A DNA stretch of 64,000 nt, from assembly GCF_001704275.1 (NCBI RefSeq), contig NZ_CP011533.1, positions 8,184,001-8,248,000 on the forward strand. Direction: 5' to 3'. The stretch comes from Streptomyces noursei ATCC 11455 (GTDB taxonomy: Bacteria > Actinomycetota > Actinomycetes > Streptomycetales > Streptomycetaceae). Position 1 is the stretch's first letter. Each line of letters begins with the position of its first letter. The notes below the pieces were generated by a model, which made no database searches, had not been told where the DNA came from, and saw only the letters and a list, made by a program, of their open reading frames with translations. This document shows positions 33,865 through 42,376 of this stretch, one piece after another. The position numbers and the translations under genes are program-made.

Positions 33865-36210
33865 GTGACCAGTGAGTTCAGCGCCCTGTTGAAACGGCTG
33901 CGGCGCGAGGCGAGGATGACGCAGGAGGCGTTGGCCGAGCGTGCCGGAGTGGGCGTGCGCACCATTCGCGGGCTGGAGACCGGCGAGCGCGCCGACCCAC
34001 GGGTGACCACGGTGCGGCTGCTGGCCGACGCGCTCGGGCTGAGCCCCGAGGACCGCGAGCGGCTGCTGGCGGCCGCCGTCCACCGGACCGTCGACGACGG
34101 CCGCCCTGACGACTCGACGCCGCCCCCCGAACCGGCCGCCGGCGGCCCACCGGGGTCGGCGTTGCACCAGACCCTGGCCGACGTGGCCGAGCAGGTCGCG
34201 CAGACGGTCGCCGCCCGCTGGCAGCGCGAGGAGGAACAGCGGCAGGTCCACGATCCCTACCCGCTGCCGGTGCGCTGGCGGCCGGTCGCCGAGGAACTGA
34301 CCGATCACTGGGCCAACATCCGTCGACTGCCCGCCGGGGGGACGCACGGCCCGCTGGACCTGAGCGGGCAACTGGACGAGATCGTGGACGTGTATCGGCG
34401 GCTCCCGTCCGGGCGGCTGGTGGTGCTGGGCCGCTCAGGTTCCGGGAAGTCGATCCTCGCCGTGCGATTCGTGCTGGACCACCTGAAGTCGCGGGGCCGC
34501 GCCGACGCCGTACCGGTGATCTTCAGCATCGGCTCGTGGGACCCGACCGCCATCACCCTCCGGGACTGGCTGGCCGCGCAACTGACCCGCGACCAGCCCG
34601 GTTTGGCCGCCGCGGGACCCGGCGGGTCGAGCCTGGCCGCCGCGCTGGTCGAGACCGGCCGGATACTCCCCGTGCTGGACGGCTTCGACGAGATCGCCGA
34701 CGGACTGCGCCGCCCCGCGCTGGAGGCGCTCAACGCCACCACCCTGCCGCTGCTGCTGACGAGCCGCCCGTCCGAGTACGCCGCCGCGGTGGCGGAGACC
34801 GACGTGCTCACCTCCGCCGCCGCGGTGGAACTCACCGATCTCGGCCTGACCGATCTGGCCGACTACCTGCCGCGCACCACCCGCAAGGCCCGCGGCGGAG
34901 GCCGCCCCTCGGCGACCGCCTGGGATCCCGTGCTGAGCGAACTGCGGGAGCGACCGCACAGCCAGGCCGCCGCCAACCTCGCCGCGGTGCTGACCACTCC
35001 GCTGATGGTCACCCTCGCCCGCGCCGTCTACAGCGACACCCCCGACCACGACCCGGCCGCGCTCCTCGACACCCGGCGCTTCCGCACCCCCGAGGAACTG
35101 GAGGACCACCTCCTCGACAACTTCACCGCCACCGTCTACCGCCCCCGGCCCGGGCACCTTCCCGGCAACGGGGCGCGCCGCACCTTCGACCCGGAACGCG
35201 CCCAGTACTGGCTCGGCTATCTGGCCCACCACCTGACCCGCCTCGACACCCCCGACCTGGAGTGGTGGCGGCTGGGGCACGGACTGCGCCGGATACCCCG
35301 CACGCTGGTGACCTCGCTGGTGATCTGTGTGGCCATCGGGCTGGTCGACGGCGTGGTCGGCACCCTCTTCGACTCCGTCGCCTTCCAACTCGCGGACGGG
35401 CTGGTGGCGGGGCTCTTCGGCGGGCTTCTCTTCGGCATCGCCTACTGGTTCATGGTCGCGGCCAAGGACACGGCCGTGGAACCGTCCGGCGTGCGCATGA
35501 AGATCTTCGGCAGAGAACGGCGGACCGGACGGAGCCCCCTTCGCCGCCTGGCCATCGGGGTGCTCTGCGGGCTGGTGTTCGGCATCGGCTACGGCTTCGT
35601 CCGCGGGGTGGTCAACGGCCTCCGGTTCCACGTCGGCATCCCCCTCGTCCTGTCCGGCAGCCTCGGCGACGGCCTCATCTACGGCGTGATGTTCGCGCTG
35701 GCCGCCGGCCCCACCTTCGGCCTGCTGACCCTCTTCGAGACCCCGCTCGACATCCGGTCCGCCGTCAACCCGGTCGGCCTCCTGCGGACGAACGGCCGGA
35801 CGGTCGTCACCCAAGTCCTACTCTGGGCGCCCACCTTCGGCATCCTGGTCGGCTTCGGCTCCATGCTGGCGGTACGGCCCATGGCGGCGCTCCTGGGCCC
35901 GGTCGTCTGGAACGTCACGGCCGCGCTCAAACTCGGTGTCATCAGCGCTCTCGGCGGCGCCCTCGGCTACATGTTCAGCCTGACCTGCTGGGGCCAGTGG
36001 ACGGTCTTCTCCCGGATCTGGCTGCCGCTGACCGGCCGGCTGCCCTGGTCCATCGTCACCTTCCTCGAGGACGCCTACCAGCGCGGCGTGCTCCGCCAGG
36101 CCGGCGCGGTCTACCAGTTCCGCCACGCCCGCCTGCAGCACCACCTCGCCCGCGCCTACCGGTCACCGCGCCCCCGCCAGCCGACCGAACGGGGAACCGG
36201 CGACCCCTGA
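33865..36210 (+). CDS. XRE-NACHT NTPase with polytopic membrane domain
   Basis: 781 aa from GTG. XRE HTH at residues 6-62; linker; conserved RQVHDPYPLPVRW at about 126; NACHT with Walker A GRSGSGKS (189-196) and Walker B ILPVLDGFDEIA (267-278), then the arginine-rich ADYLPRTTRK and winged-helix region; from about 485 roughly six membrane segments; C-terminal RQAGAVYQFRHARLQHHLA. It resembles STAND NTPases of bacterial conflict systems, where NTP-driven assembly triggers an effector, here probably the membrane part. Closely similar in its NACHT and membrane parts to the protein at 56015-58819. Confidence 0.85.
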   Translation: MTSEFSALLKRLRREARMTQEALAERAGVGVRTIRGLETGERADPRVTTVRLLADALGLSPEDRERLLAAAVHRTVDDGRPDDSTPPPEPAAGGPPGSALHQTLADVAEQVAQTVAARWQREEEQRQVHDPYPLPVRWRPVAEELTDHWANIRRLPAGGTHGPLDLSGQLDEIVDVYRRLPSGRLVVLGRSGSGKSILAVRFVLDHLKSRGRADAVPVIFSIGSWDPTAITLRDWLAAQLTRDQPGLAAAGPGGSSLAAALVETGRILPVLDGFDEIADGLRRPALEALNATTLPLLLTSRPSEYAAAVAETDVLTSAAAVELTDLGLTDLADYLPRTTRKARGGGRPSATAWDPVLSELRERPHSQAAANLAAVLTTPLMVTLARAVYSDTPDHDPAALLDTRRFRTPEELEDHLLDNFTATVYRPRPGHLPGNGARRTFDPERAQYWLGYLAHHLTRLDTPDLEWWRLGHGLRRIPRTLVTSLVICVAIGLVDGVVGTLFDSVAFQLADGLVAGLFGGLLFGIAYWFMVAAKDTAVEPSGVRMKIFGRERRTGRSPLRRLAIGVLCGLVFGIGYGFVRGVVNGLRFHVGIPLVLSGSLGDGLIYGVMFALAAGPTFGLLTLFETPLDIRSAVNPVGLLRTNGRTVVTQVLLWAPTFGILVGFGSMLAVRPMAALLGPVVWNVTAALKLGVISALGGALGYMFSLTCWGQWTVFSRIWLPLTGRLPWSIVTFLEDAYQRGVLRQAGAVYQFRHARLQHHLARAYRSPRPRQPTERGTGDP

Positions 36211-36342
36211 CCGGCCGGACGCGGCGCGGGGCCCCGCACACCACCGGGGGTTCCGGCCCCCGTTTCCCCGTTTCCCCGCTTCCCGGTGTCCCGTTGCTGT
36301 TCTCTGGTCTCCGCTCCCCGCTCCCCACTCCCCGCCTTCCGG

Positions 36343-37023
36343 TCAGAAGGGTTCGGCGAAGCGCGAGATCAGCAGATCGTCCAGTTCCTGACCGAGGTCC
36401 TTCGGGACGATCGCCCCGCCGTAGACCAACGCGACCTCACCCACCGCGAGATCCGGGGACAGGCAGTACTTCAGACGGTCGCCATCGGTCGTGATCTTCA
36501 GCAGGCGCCGCGCTGAAATGCGCGCTCGGCCCTCCCCGTCGGCGTCGCCGTCGGGAAGCCCCGCCAACTCGACGACGGTGCGCATGTCGACGGGCCGTGC
36601 CACGCCGAACGCCTCCCTGCGCTGCGAGACGAACCCGGCATGAACCTCGCGTAGGAACACCTGCACCGCTTCCGGGAAACTCTCCCAGAATTCCGGTTCC
36701 TCGAAAGTGCCGGGATCGTAGCCGACCCAGGAAACCAGTTCCCGGTCCTCCGTCTCCAGGACATAAACCAAAACGGGGGAGTCGTCGGTGATACAGACGC
36801 GCACATCGACGCAGCGTGTGTTCAACACCTCGGCGAACTCGGGGACGAGGTCGAGAAATCCCTGGTTCCACAGCGACAATGCCAGCCGCCGACGCTCTTC
36901 CGGGCCGGCCGCAAAGGCGATCGGCCGCCATTCTTGAGGAATCCGGGCGACCTCGCCACAAGCGGCCCCGACGAACGTCAACGACCAATCATTCAACGTG
37001 GCGGCGATTTCTTCAGGGGCCAT
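36343..37023 (-). CDS. Uncharacterised acidic cytosolic protein
   Basis: 226 aa from ATG at 37023 (GAGG seven bases upstream). Composition and blocks such as VYVLETEDRELVSWVGYDPGTFEEPEFWESFPEAVQVFLREVHAGF look like SMI1/KNR4-like immunity-type proteins, but I cannot confirm the family. The C-terminus (VALVYGGAIVPKDLGQELDDLLISRFAEPF) is amphipathic. Direct-repeat box C is 179 bp upstream. Convergent with the NACHT gene; the gap 36211-36342 has a long pyrimidine-rich tract. Confidence 0.6.
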   Translation of the reverse strand: MAPEEIAATLNDWSLTFVGAACGEVARIPQEWRPIAFAAGPEERRRLALSLWNQGFLDLVPEFAEVLNTRCVDVRVCITDDSPVLVYVLETEDRELVSWVGYDPGTFEEPEFWESFPEAVQVFLREVHAGFVSQRREAFGVARPVDMRTVVELAGLPDGDADGEGRARISARRLLKITTDGDRLKYCLSPDLAVGEVALVYGGAIVPKDLGQELDDLLISRFAEPF

Positions 37024-37201
37024 ATCCAACCTCGGTACTGGCTCTTGAGCGGTCGGTCGACAACGTCCGCCGGCGCTACGCCCCTCCCCGACGGCGCCCA
37101 AGGGCGCGGTGCGTTCTCTGCTCCGGTACCTTCCGCCTCTCCTCCGGCGCCTGGTGCCCGGGGGTTCTCGGCGGTGACATCTGGATCATCGTGGAAAGCG
37201 C

Positions 37202-37218
37202 TGAAATGCCGATGAAAC
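37202..37218 (-). promoter_or_regulatory. Direct-repeat box C (TGAAAT-N5-TGAAAC)
   Basis: TGAAAT 37202-37207 and TGAAAC 37213-37218, 11 bp apart, with a further TGGAAA ten bases before. Upstream of the minus-strand gene at 37023. Confidence 0.45.
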
Positions 37219-37301
37219 GCTCCCGTTGCCCTGCTCCGCCCTGCCCTGTCCTGCGGGGCGGGGGCGGGGGTGGGCAGTCCGGTGCGTGGCGGTGGTCGGG
37301 T

Positions 37302-37455
37302 TCAGATCCCGCGTTCGATCATGTCGATGACGTGCCGGGCGGCGTCGTCGGCCTGGGTGGGGTTCAGGCCCCGCAGCGGGCCGTCGATCAGGAGCGCGGC
37401 GAGGCCGTGCGCCCGGCAGCCCGCCCGCACACTCCTGGCCAAGTCCGTCCACACA
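37302..37455 (-). pseudogene. C-terminal remnant, probably a TetR-type regulator
   Basis: About 47 codons ending at a normal stop: RAGCRAHGLAALLIDGPLRG then DDAARHVIDMIERG reads like the end of a TetR-family regulator. The 5' part is replaced at about 37456 by the TnpB remnant. Confidence 0.4.
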
Positions 37456-37456
37456 A

Positions 37457-37817
37457 TGCCGGATGGGCGGCGTTCGTGAACATGTTGGAGTACAAAGCCG
37501 GACGGTACGGCCGGACGTTCATCAAGATCGGCCGGTTCGAGCCGGCTTCGCAGGTCTGCTCGGCCTGCGGCGTCAAGGACGGCCCCAAGCCCCTGCACAT
37601 CCGACAGTGGAAGTGTGGGGCCTGTGGCGCCTGCCTGGACAGAGACACAACGCGGCGGTCAACGTCGCAAAGGCCGCCGGACTGGCGGTGACGGCCCGTG
37701 GAGCGCAGGTAGGACCGGAACATGTTCCGGCACAGCGCGTTGAAGCAGGAGCCCACCGAGACGGTCAGCCGACCGTGGTGGGAATCACCTCCTTCTGGGA
37801 AGGTGAGCGGAAGTCAA
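37457..37817 (+). mobile_element. IS200/IS605-type remnant: tnpB 3' end
   Basis: Encodes the TnpB C-terminus: GWAAFVNMLEYKAGRYGRTF, KIGRFEPASQVCSACGVKDGPKPLHIRQWKCGACGACLDRD (zinc ribbon with four Cys and the last RuvC Asp). A frameshift at about 37640 moves the rest (HNAAVNVAKAAGLAVTARGAQV) to another frame. The 5' two-thirds are missing. The end at 37783-37817 (ATCACCTCCTTC..GAAGGTGAGCGG then AGTCAA) looks like the right-end hairpin of such elements, where the omega RNA 3' end would lie. Dead as a nuclease gene. Confidence 0.75.
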
Positions 37818-37879
37818 TTCCCTTCGATCGAGAAGAAGTACAGCCGCCCGATCACGGAGTGGAAGGACCTCATCCGCTC

Positions 37880-38481
37880 CTCGCCCCTGCCGGACAGTAC
37901 GGTGAGCGCGAGCGCCGTGAGGTTCACGCGGACGTCGTTGTAGGCCCAGCCCTCACCGGGAGGCCCGCCCGCCGACTCGGTGCCCTCGCGGGTGCTCTGC
38001 GCGTCCGCCCACGTCGGCTTGCCCCACAACTCGCCCTCCCACTGACTGGTCTGGTCGAGGAGGTGGCGCCAGGTGATCGCGCGTCCGTGGGGGTCGGCGA
38101 ACTGGGGGAGGTCCACCGACTCCGCGACCGGCTCGTCCAGGCGCAGCTTCCCGTCGTCGAACGCGACACCGCCCACCAGCGACAGCACGCTCTTGGTGGC
38201 ACTGAACACCATCTCGGCGCGGGTTGGATCGCCCCACGCGGCGATGACCGTGCCGCGCCGCACCATGACGCCGCTGGGCCCCGCCCGTCCAACAGCGGGC
38301 CCACGACCCCCTCCCAGGCATCCCCGGGCCGGCCGCCCCGCTCCAGGACCTCCCCGTCGTGCCGCGACGTCACCGCATCCCCGTCGACCACGCCGACTGC
38401 ACCATCCCGGTCGCCCATGCCGCTCATGCCGTTGGCACCGCTCATGTCGTTCATGTCGTTCATGTCGTTCATGCAGCTCAT
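37880..38481 (-). pseudogene. Serine hydrolase/beta-lactamase-family gene, frameshifted and truncated
   Basis: Begins MSC-MND-MND-MND; the N-terminal half (AVTSRHDGEVLERGGRPGDAWEG) is in one frame until about 38280. Then the frame changes to VMVRRGTVIAAWGDPTRAEMVFSATKSVLSLVGGVAFDDGKLRLDEPV...WRHLLDQTSQWEG...GWAYNDVRVNLTALALT. SATK is the class C/PBP nucleophile motif and YND the second motif. After LSGRGEE similarity stops, so the C-terminal half, with the KTG-like motif, is missing beside the TnpB remnant. Confidence 0.75.
38442..38473 (-). repeat. 9-bp tandem repeat, Met-Asn-Asp codons
   Basis: TCATGTCGT in three perfect copies plus a partial fourth, encoding MND repeats at the N-terminus of the broken serine hydrolase. 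Confidence 0.85.
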
Positions 38482-38609
38482 GGTGCACCTCGGAGCCCCC
38501 GTGCCCGGGGCGCGAAGCGTCCGTTCGGCGATGAGGACGAAGGGGGCGGTGCCCGGCACCACCCACCTGATGTCCCGTCAACTCACCTTGAGGCAGCGGT
38601 CAGCGGCTC

Positions 38610-39065
38610 TCAGCCGCAGTGGTCGTTCTCCCGGTGGCTGTAGCCCGCGCCGACGACGCCGCCCCAGTCGACGCACGCCCCGCGGGCGTTGACCCACACC
38701 GGACCGGCGTACGTGGTGTAGTCGCCCTCGTCCGAGATCCGCGTCGAGGAGTCGTCGGAGCGCGCGAGGGAGACCGCCATGGGGATGGGCCCGCCCGTCC
38801 CCTTGCGGACGCTGACCGCGCAGTTGCTCCCGGAGGACTTCTGGTACGTGAGGTACACCGTGCCCTCGTTTCCGACCGGCAGGGAGTCTATGACCACGAA
38901 ACCCGGGCCGCAGACGCCGTTGTAGGCCCCCGCCGTCGCCGCGTCGGCGGTACCCGGGACCGCGATGACCGATGCCGCGGCGATGCCCGCGACCGTGCCG
39001 AACGTTGCCAGTCGACGCCCCGCGGAGGAAGCGGAGAACCGTCTCATTCTGTCGCCCAGTGCCAT
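38610..39065 (-). CDS. Spore-associated protein A (SapA)-like secreted protein
   Basis: 151 aa from ATG at 39065; an ATG at 39047 is also possible. Signal peptide ends GTADA-A. Mature part: AYNGVCGPGFVVIDSLPVGNEGTVYLTYQKSSGSNCAVSVRKG and GDYTTYAGPVWVNARGACVDWGG, with four to five Cys, as in the SapA family found on Streptomyces spores and aerial hyphae. Role unknown, extracellular. Standalone gene. Confidence 0.82.
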   Translation of the reverse strand: MALGDRMRRFSASSAGRRLATFGTVAGIAAASVIAVPGTADAATAGAYNGVCGPGFVVIDSLPVGNEGTVYLTYQKSSGSNCAVSVRKGTGGPIPMAVSLARSDDSSTRISDEGDYTTYAGPVWVNARGACVDWGGVVGAGYSHRENDHCG

Positions 39066-39337
39066 TCTTCGACTCGCCTTCCTGACGATCTTCAAAGGCT
39101 CAAAGCTAAGGCGACGCGGAGCGGTACGGCAGGGGCGATTCGGCCAACGCTGGCTGGAACCCGGTATGCGGTGCACGGCGGACCCCGGGCGTTTCCGCCG
39201 CCCCTCGGAGGGCCGCGTCCGGGCGACAGGCACGGCCACAGGCAGCGCGGACGGAGGTGTCGTCCCTCGTGTTTTGTCGTGAGCACGCTTTCGCTACCAT
39301 CCGGTAGGCCGATCAACGATGCTCCACGAGAGGACAG

Positions 39338-41707
39338 ATGATGGACGTTCAGGATCGTCTGCCACCGGAGCACGACGAGGCCGGCGCCGGGGACCCGGAC
39401 GCCTCGGGCGCCCCCGCCGGGATCGGCCGACGGAGGTTCCTCGGCTACGTCCTGGCGGCACCCACCCTCGCGGTCGCCGCGCAACTGGGCGACGCGGTGG
39501 CCGGGAGCACCCCGGCGCAGGCCGCGGTCGGCTCGCTCCCCGAGGTGACCGAGCTGTTCGACCTCAACGACATGCTCACGACGGCGGCCCTGCCGACGTC
39601 CGGACTCATCACCATCCACGTGCACGCCGACGGCACGGCCTCGTTCGCGCTGCCGCGCGCCGAAGTGGGCCAGGGCATCACCACGTCCACCGCGATGCTG
39701 ATCGCCGAGGAACTGGACCTGCCGCTGGAGAAGATCCGCGTCACCCTCGCCGACGCGCGCCCGGAGCTGCTCTTCAACCAGCTCACCGGCGGCTCCAACA
39801 CCACCATCTCCACCTACACGCCGATCCGGGTCGCCGCCGCGATCGCCAGGAAGCGCCTTCTGGCGGCCGCGGCCGAGCAGCTCGGCGCCGAACTCTCCAC
39901 GCTGACCAGCAAGGCCGGGGTGATCACCGCCCCGAACGGCCGGAGCGCCACCTACGGTTCGCTGGCGGAGAAGGCCGCGAGCCTGAAGACCCTACGGGTG
40001 GCCACTGACCTCAAGCCGCGCTCCGCGTTCTCGGTCATCGGCACCGCGCGCAATCGCGTGGACGCGCTGGAGAGTGTGACCGGCCGCAAGCAGTTCGCCA
40101 TGGACCTGCACGTGCCGGGCGCGGCGCCGACCATGGTGTGCCGACCGCCCACGATCAACGGCACGGTGCGGTCCGTGCAGAACCTCGACGCGGTACGGGC
40201 GATGCCGGGCGTGACCGATGTCGCGACCATCCCGACGGGCGTGGCGGTCCGTGCGCGGACCTTCGGCCAGTGCATCGACGCGGTGCGCGCGCTGAAGGTC
40301 ATCTGGGGGCCGGGGACGGCGGAGCGGGCTTCGGACGAGACCGTCCTGCGTGAGCTGAGGGCGGCCGAACTCCCGCTCGCCGTACCGAAGTTGGGCCCGC
40401 TCGCCAAGACCGTCGAGGGCTCCTTCACCTTCCATTTCGCCAGCAACAGCGCGCTGGAACCCAACTGCGCGGTGGCCGACGTGCGGGCGGACCGGGCGGA
40501 GATCTGGGCGGCGCTCAAGTCGCCGATCGTCGCCCAGGGGGCGATCGCGGCGAAGCTGGGCCTGTTGCCGCACGCGGTCACGGTGCATGTCACCGAGGGC
40601 GGCGGCTCGTTCGGCCGCAAGCTGTTCTTCGACGCGGCCCTCGAGGCCGCCGAGATCTCCAAGGCGATGGGCAAGCCGGTCAAGCTCATGTGGCACCGCA
40701 CCGACGAGTTCCGGCAGGGCCGTACGCATCCGATGGCCACCTCGCGCATACGGGCCTCGTACGCGCTGGGCAAGGTGCTCACCTACGAACAGCGTCACAC
40801 CTCGGTATCCACCGACTTCGGCCACGGCCTCGGGGAGATCATCACGGCGACCGCCGCGAAGCTGCCGGTGGGTGACCTCACCTTCTCCGAGACCATCTTC
40901 ACCCTCACCCAGCAGTCGCCCTACGACCTCGGGCTCACCACCCAACTGCTCAACGAGGTGGACAAGGGCTTCAACACCGGCAGCATGCGCAACATCTACT
41001 CGCCCAACGTCCGGTGTGCGCAGGAGCTGATCATCGACCGGCTCGCGGACGAGATGGGCAAGGACCGTCTGCGCTTCCGCCAGCAGCTCGTCAAGAACGA
41101 CCGGGCCAGGGCCGTCCTGGATAAGGTCGCCGAACTCGGCGGCTGGGGGCGGAAGTTGCCCGCGGGCGTGGCGCAGGGCATCGCCGTGCACCCCGAGTAC
41201 CACGGGGTCGTCGCCGTGCTCGCCGAGATCGACTGCCGGCCGGAGACCACCGGGCGGAAGGTCCCCGACGCCTACACCGGACCGCGTGTCACCAAGGTCG
41301 TCTGCGCCGTCGACGTCGGCCTCGCCGTCAACCCGAAGGGCCTCCAGGCCCAGATGATGGGCGGAATCATGGACGGCATCGCGATCACGCTCAGCTCGGG
41401 CCTGCACCTCAAGGACGGCGCGTTCCTGGAGGGCAGTTGGGACAACTACTTCTACACCCGGCAGTGGAACACCCCGCCCGAGCTGGAGATCGTGGTCATG
41501 CCGCCGACCACCGGCAAGCCCGGCGGTGCGGGGGAGTTGGCGGTCGGCGCCGCCTCGGCCGCGGTCGCCTGCGCGTACGGCGAGGCCACCGGCACCATGC
41601 CGACGACGTTCCCGATCAACCACTCCGGTCCGCTCGGCTTCGAGCCGCTGCCGACCGTGCCCCCGATCCCGCAATCGCCGACCGACGGCCTGGACCGCGC
41701 CTACTAG
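39338..41707 (+). CDS. Molybdopterin-dependent oxidoreductase large subunit (isoquinoline 1-oxidoreductase/aldehyde-oxidase type)
   Basis: 789 aa. Twin-arginine signal GRRRFLGYVLAAPTLAVAAQ near residue 30, so exported folded by Tat. Xanthine-oxidase-family landmarks: EVGQGITTSTAMLIAEELD, TGGSNTT, VEGSFTFHFASNSALEPNCAVAD, EGGGSFGRKLFFDAALEAA, MRNIYSPN and the catalytic Glu in GGAGELAVGAA. It lacks its own iron-sulfur domain, supplied by the next gene 17 bp downstream. It oxidises aldehydes or N-heterocycles; substrate not readable. Confidence 0.9.
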   Translation: MMDVQDRLPPEHDEAGAGDPDASGAPAGIGRRRFLGYVLAAPTLAVAAQLGDAVAGSTPAQAAVGSLPEVTELFDLNDMLTTAALPTSGLITIHVHADGTASFALPRAEVGQGITTSTAMLIAEELDLPLEKIRVTLADARPELLFNQLTGGSNTTISTYTPIRVAAAIARKRLLAAAAEQLGAELSTLTSKAGVITAPNGRSATYGSLAEKAASLKTLRVATDLKPRSAFSVIGTARNRVDALESVTGRKQFAMDLHVPGAAPTMVCRPPTINGTVRSVQNLDAVRAMPGVTDVATIPTGVAVRARTFGQCIDAVRALKVIWGPGTAERASDETVLRELRAAELPLAVPKLGPLAKTVEGSFTFHFASNSALEPNCAVADVRADRAEIWAALKSPIVAQGAIAAKLGLLPHAVTVHVTEGGGSFGRKLFFDAALEAAEISKAMGKPVKLMWHRTDEFRQGRTHPMATSRIRASYALGKVLTYEQRHTSVSTDFGHGLGEIITATAAKLPVGDLTFSETIFTLTQQSPYDLGLTTQLLNEVDKGFNTGSMRNIYSPNVRCAQELIIDRLADEMGKDRLRFRQQLVKNDRARAVLDKVAELGGWGRKLPAGVAQGIAVHPEYHGVVAVLAEIDCRPETTGRKVPDAYTGPRVTKVVCAVDVGLAVNPKGLQAQMMGGIMDGIAITLSSGLHLKDGAFLEGSWDNYFYTRQWNTPPELEIVVMPPTTGKPGGAGELAVGAASAAVACAYGEATGTMPTTFPINHSGPLGFEPLPTVPPIPQSPTDGLDRAY

Positions 41708-41724
41708 TAGCGCAAGGAGCGACC

Positions 41725-42201
41725 GTGCCCCAACACACCTTCATCCTCAACGGCAAGCCCGTCACGGTGGACGTCGAGGACGACGTACGGCTGCTGTGGG
41801 TGCTGCGCGACGTCCTGGGCGTGACCGGGCCGAAGTACGGCTGCGGCCTCGGCGTCTGCCAGGCATGCACCAGTCACATCAACGGCAAGGCGTTCAACCC
41901 CTGTTCGGTGCCGCTCAAGGACGTCCGGCCGGACGACGAGGTCACCACCATCGAGGGACTGCCGGCCACCGTCGGCAAGGACCTGCACCCCATGCAGGAG
42001 GCATGGCTGGAGTACGACGTCGCCCAGTGCGGCTACTGCCAGCCGGGCCAGATCATGGCCGCGGTCGCCAAGGTCAAGCAGGCCCGCGCCACCGGCCGCG
42101 AGATCACCGAGGCCGACCTGGACGAGATCCGCAACGTCTGCCGCTGCGGTACCTACCACCGCATCCGCGAGGCCATCGTGGAGGGCGCGAAGCACTTCTA
42201 G
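41725..42201 (+). CDS. (2Fe-2S) subunit of the molybdopterin oxidoreductase
   Basis: 158 aa from GTG at 41725 (AAGGAG upstream). Plant-type 2Fe-2S motif GPKYGCGLGVCQACTSHINGK with a fourth Cys in NPCSVPL, then the second cluster motif VAQCGYCQPGQIMAA and NVCRCGTYHRIREAI. Standard small-subunit layout (IorA/CoxS type). No signal of its own; it probably travels to the periplasmic side with the Tat-bearing large subunit. Confidence 0.92.
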   Translation: MPQHTFILNGKPVTVDVEDDVRLLWVLRDVLGVTGPKYGCGLGVCQACTSHINGKAFNPCSVPLKDVRPDDEVTTIEGLPATVGKDLHPMQEAWLEYDVAQCGYCQPGQIMAAVAKVKQARATGREITEADLDEIRNVCRCGTYHRIREAIVEGAKHF

Positions 42202-42283
42202 GGCCTACCAGGCGATCGGGTAGCGGACGGGTGCCCGCCCGTGCGGCCAGGCCGACAGGTGCGGCCCGTAGATCACAATCAAA

Positions 42284-42305
42284 ATGTTGGTTGAATCGCA
42301 AACAT
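42284..42305. promoter_or_regulatory. Possible MarR operator
   Basis: ATGTT (42284-42288) and AACAT (42301-42305) form a gapped inverted repeat in an AT-rich patch, 72 bp before the MarR gene. Weak evidence. Confidence 0.3.
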
Positions 42306-42376
42306 GATTTCGCCTGGTCGTTCGAACGGGCAGGCTCGCTCTCCGGCGGCACCCGAGGGAACGGTACAAAAGCGGG

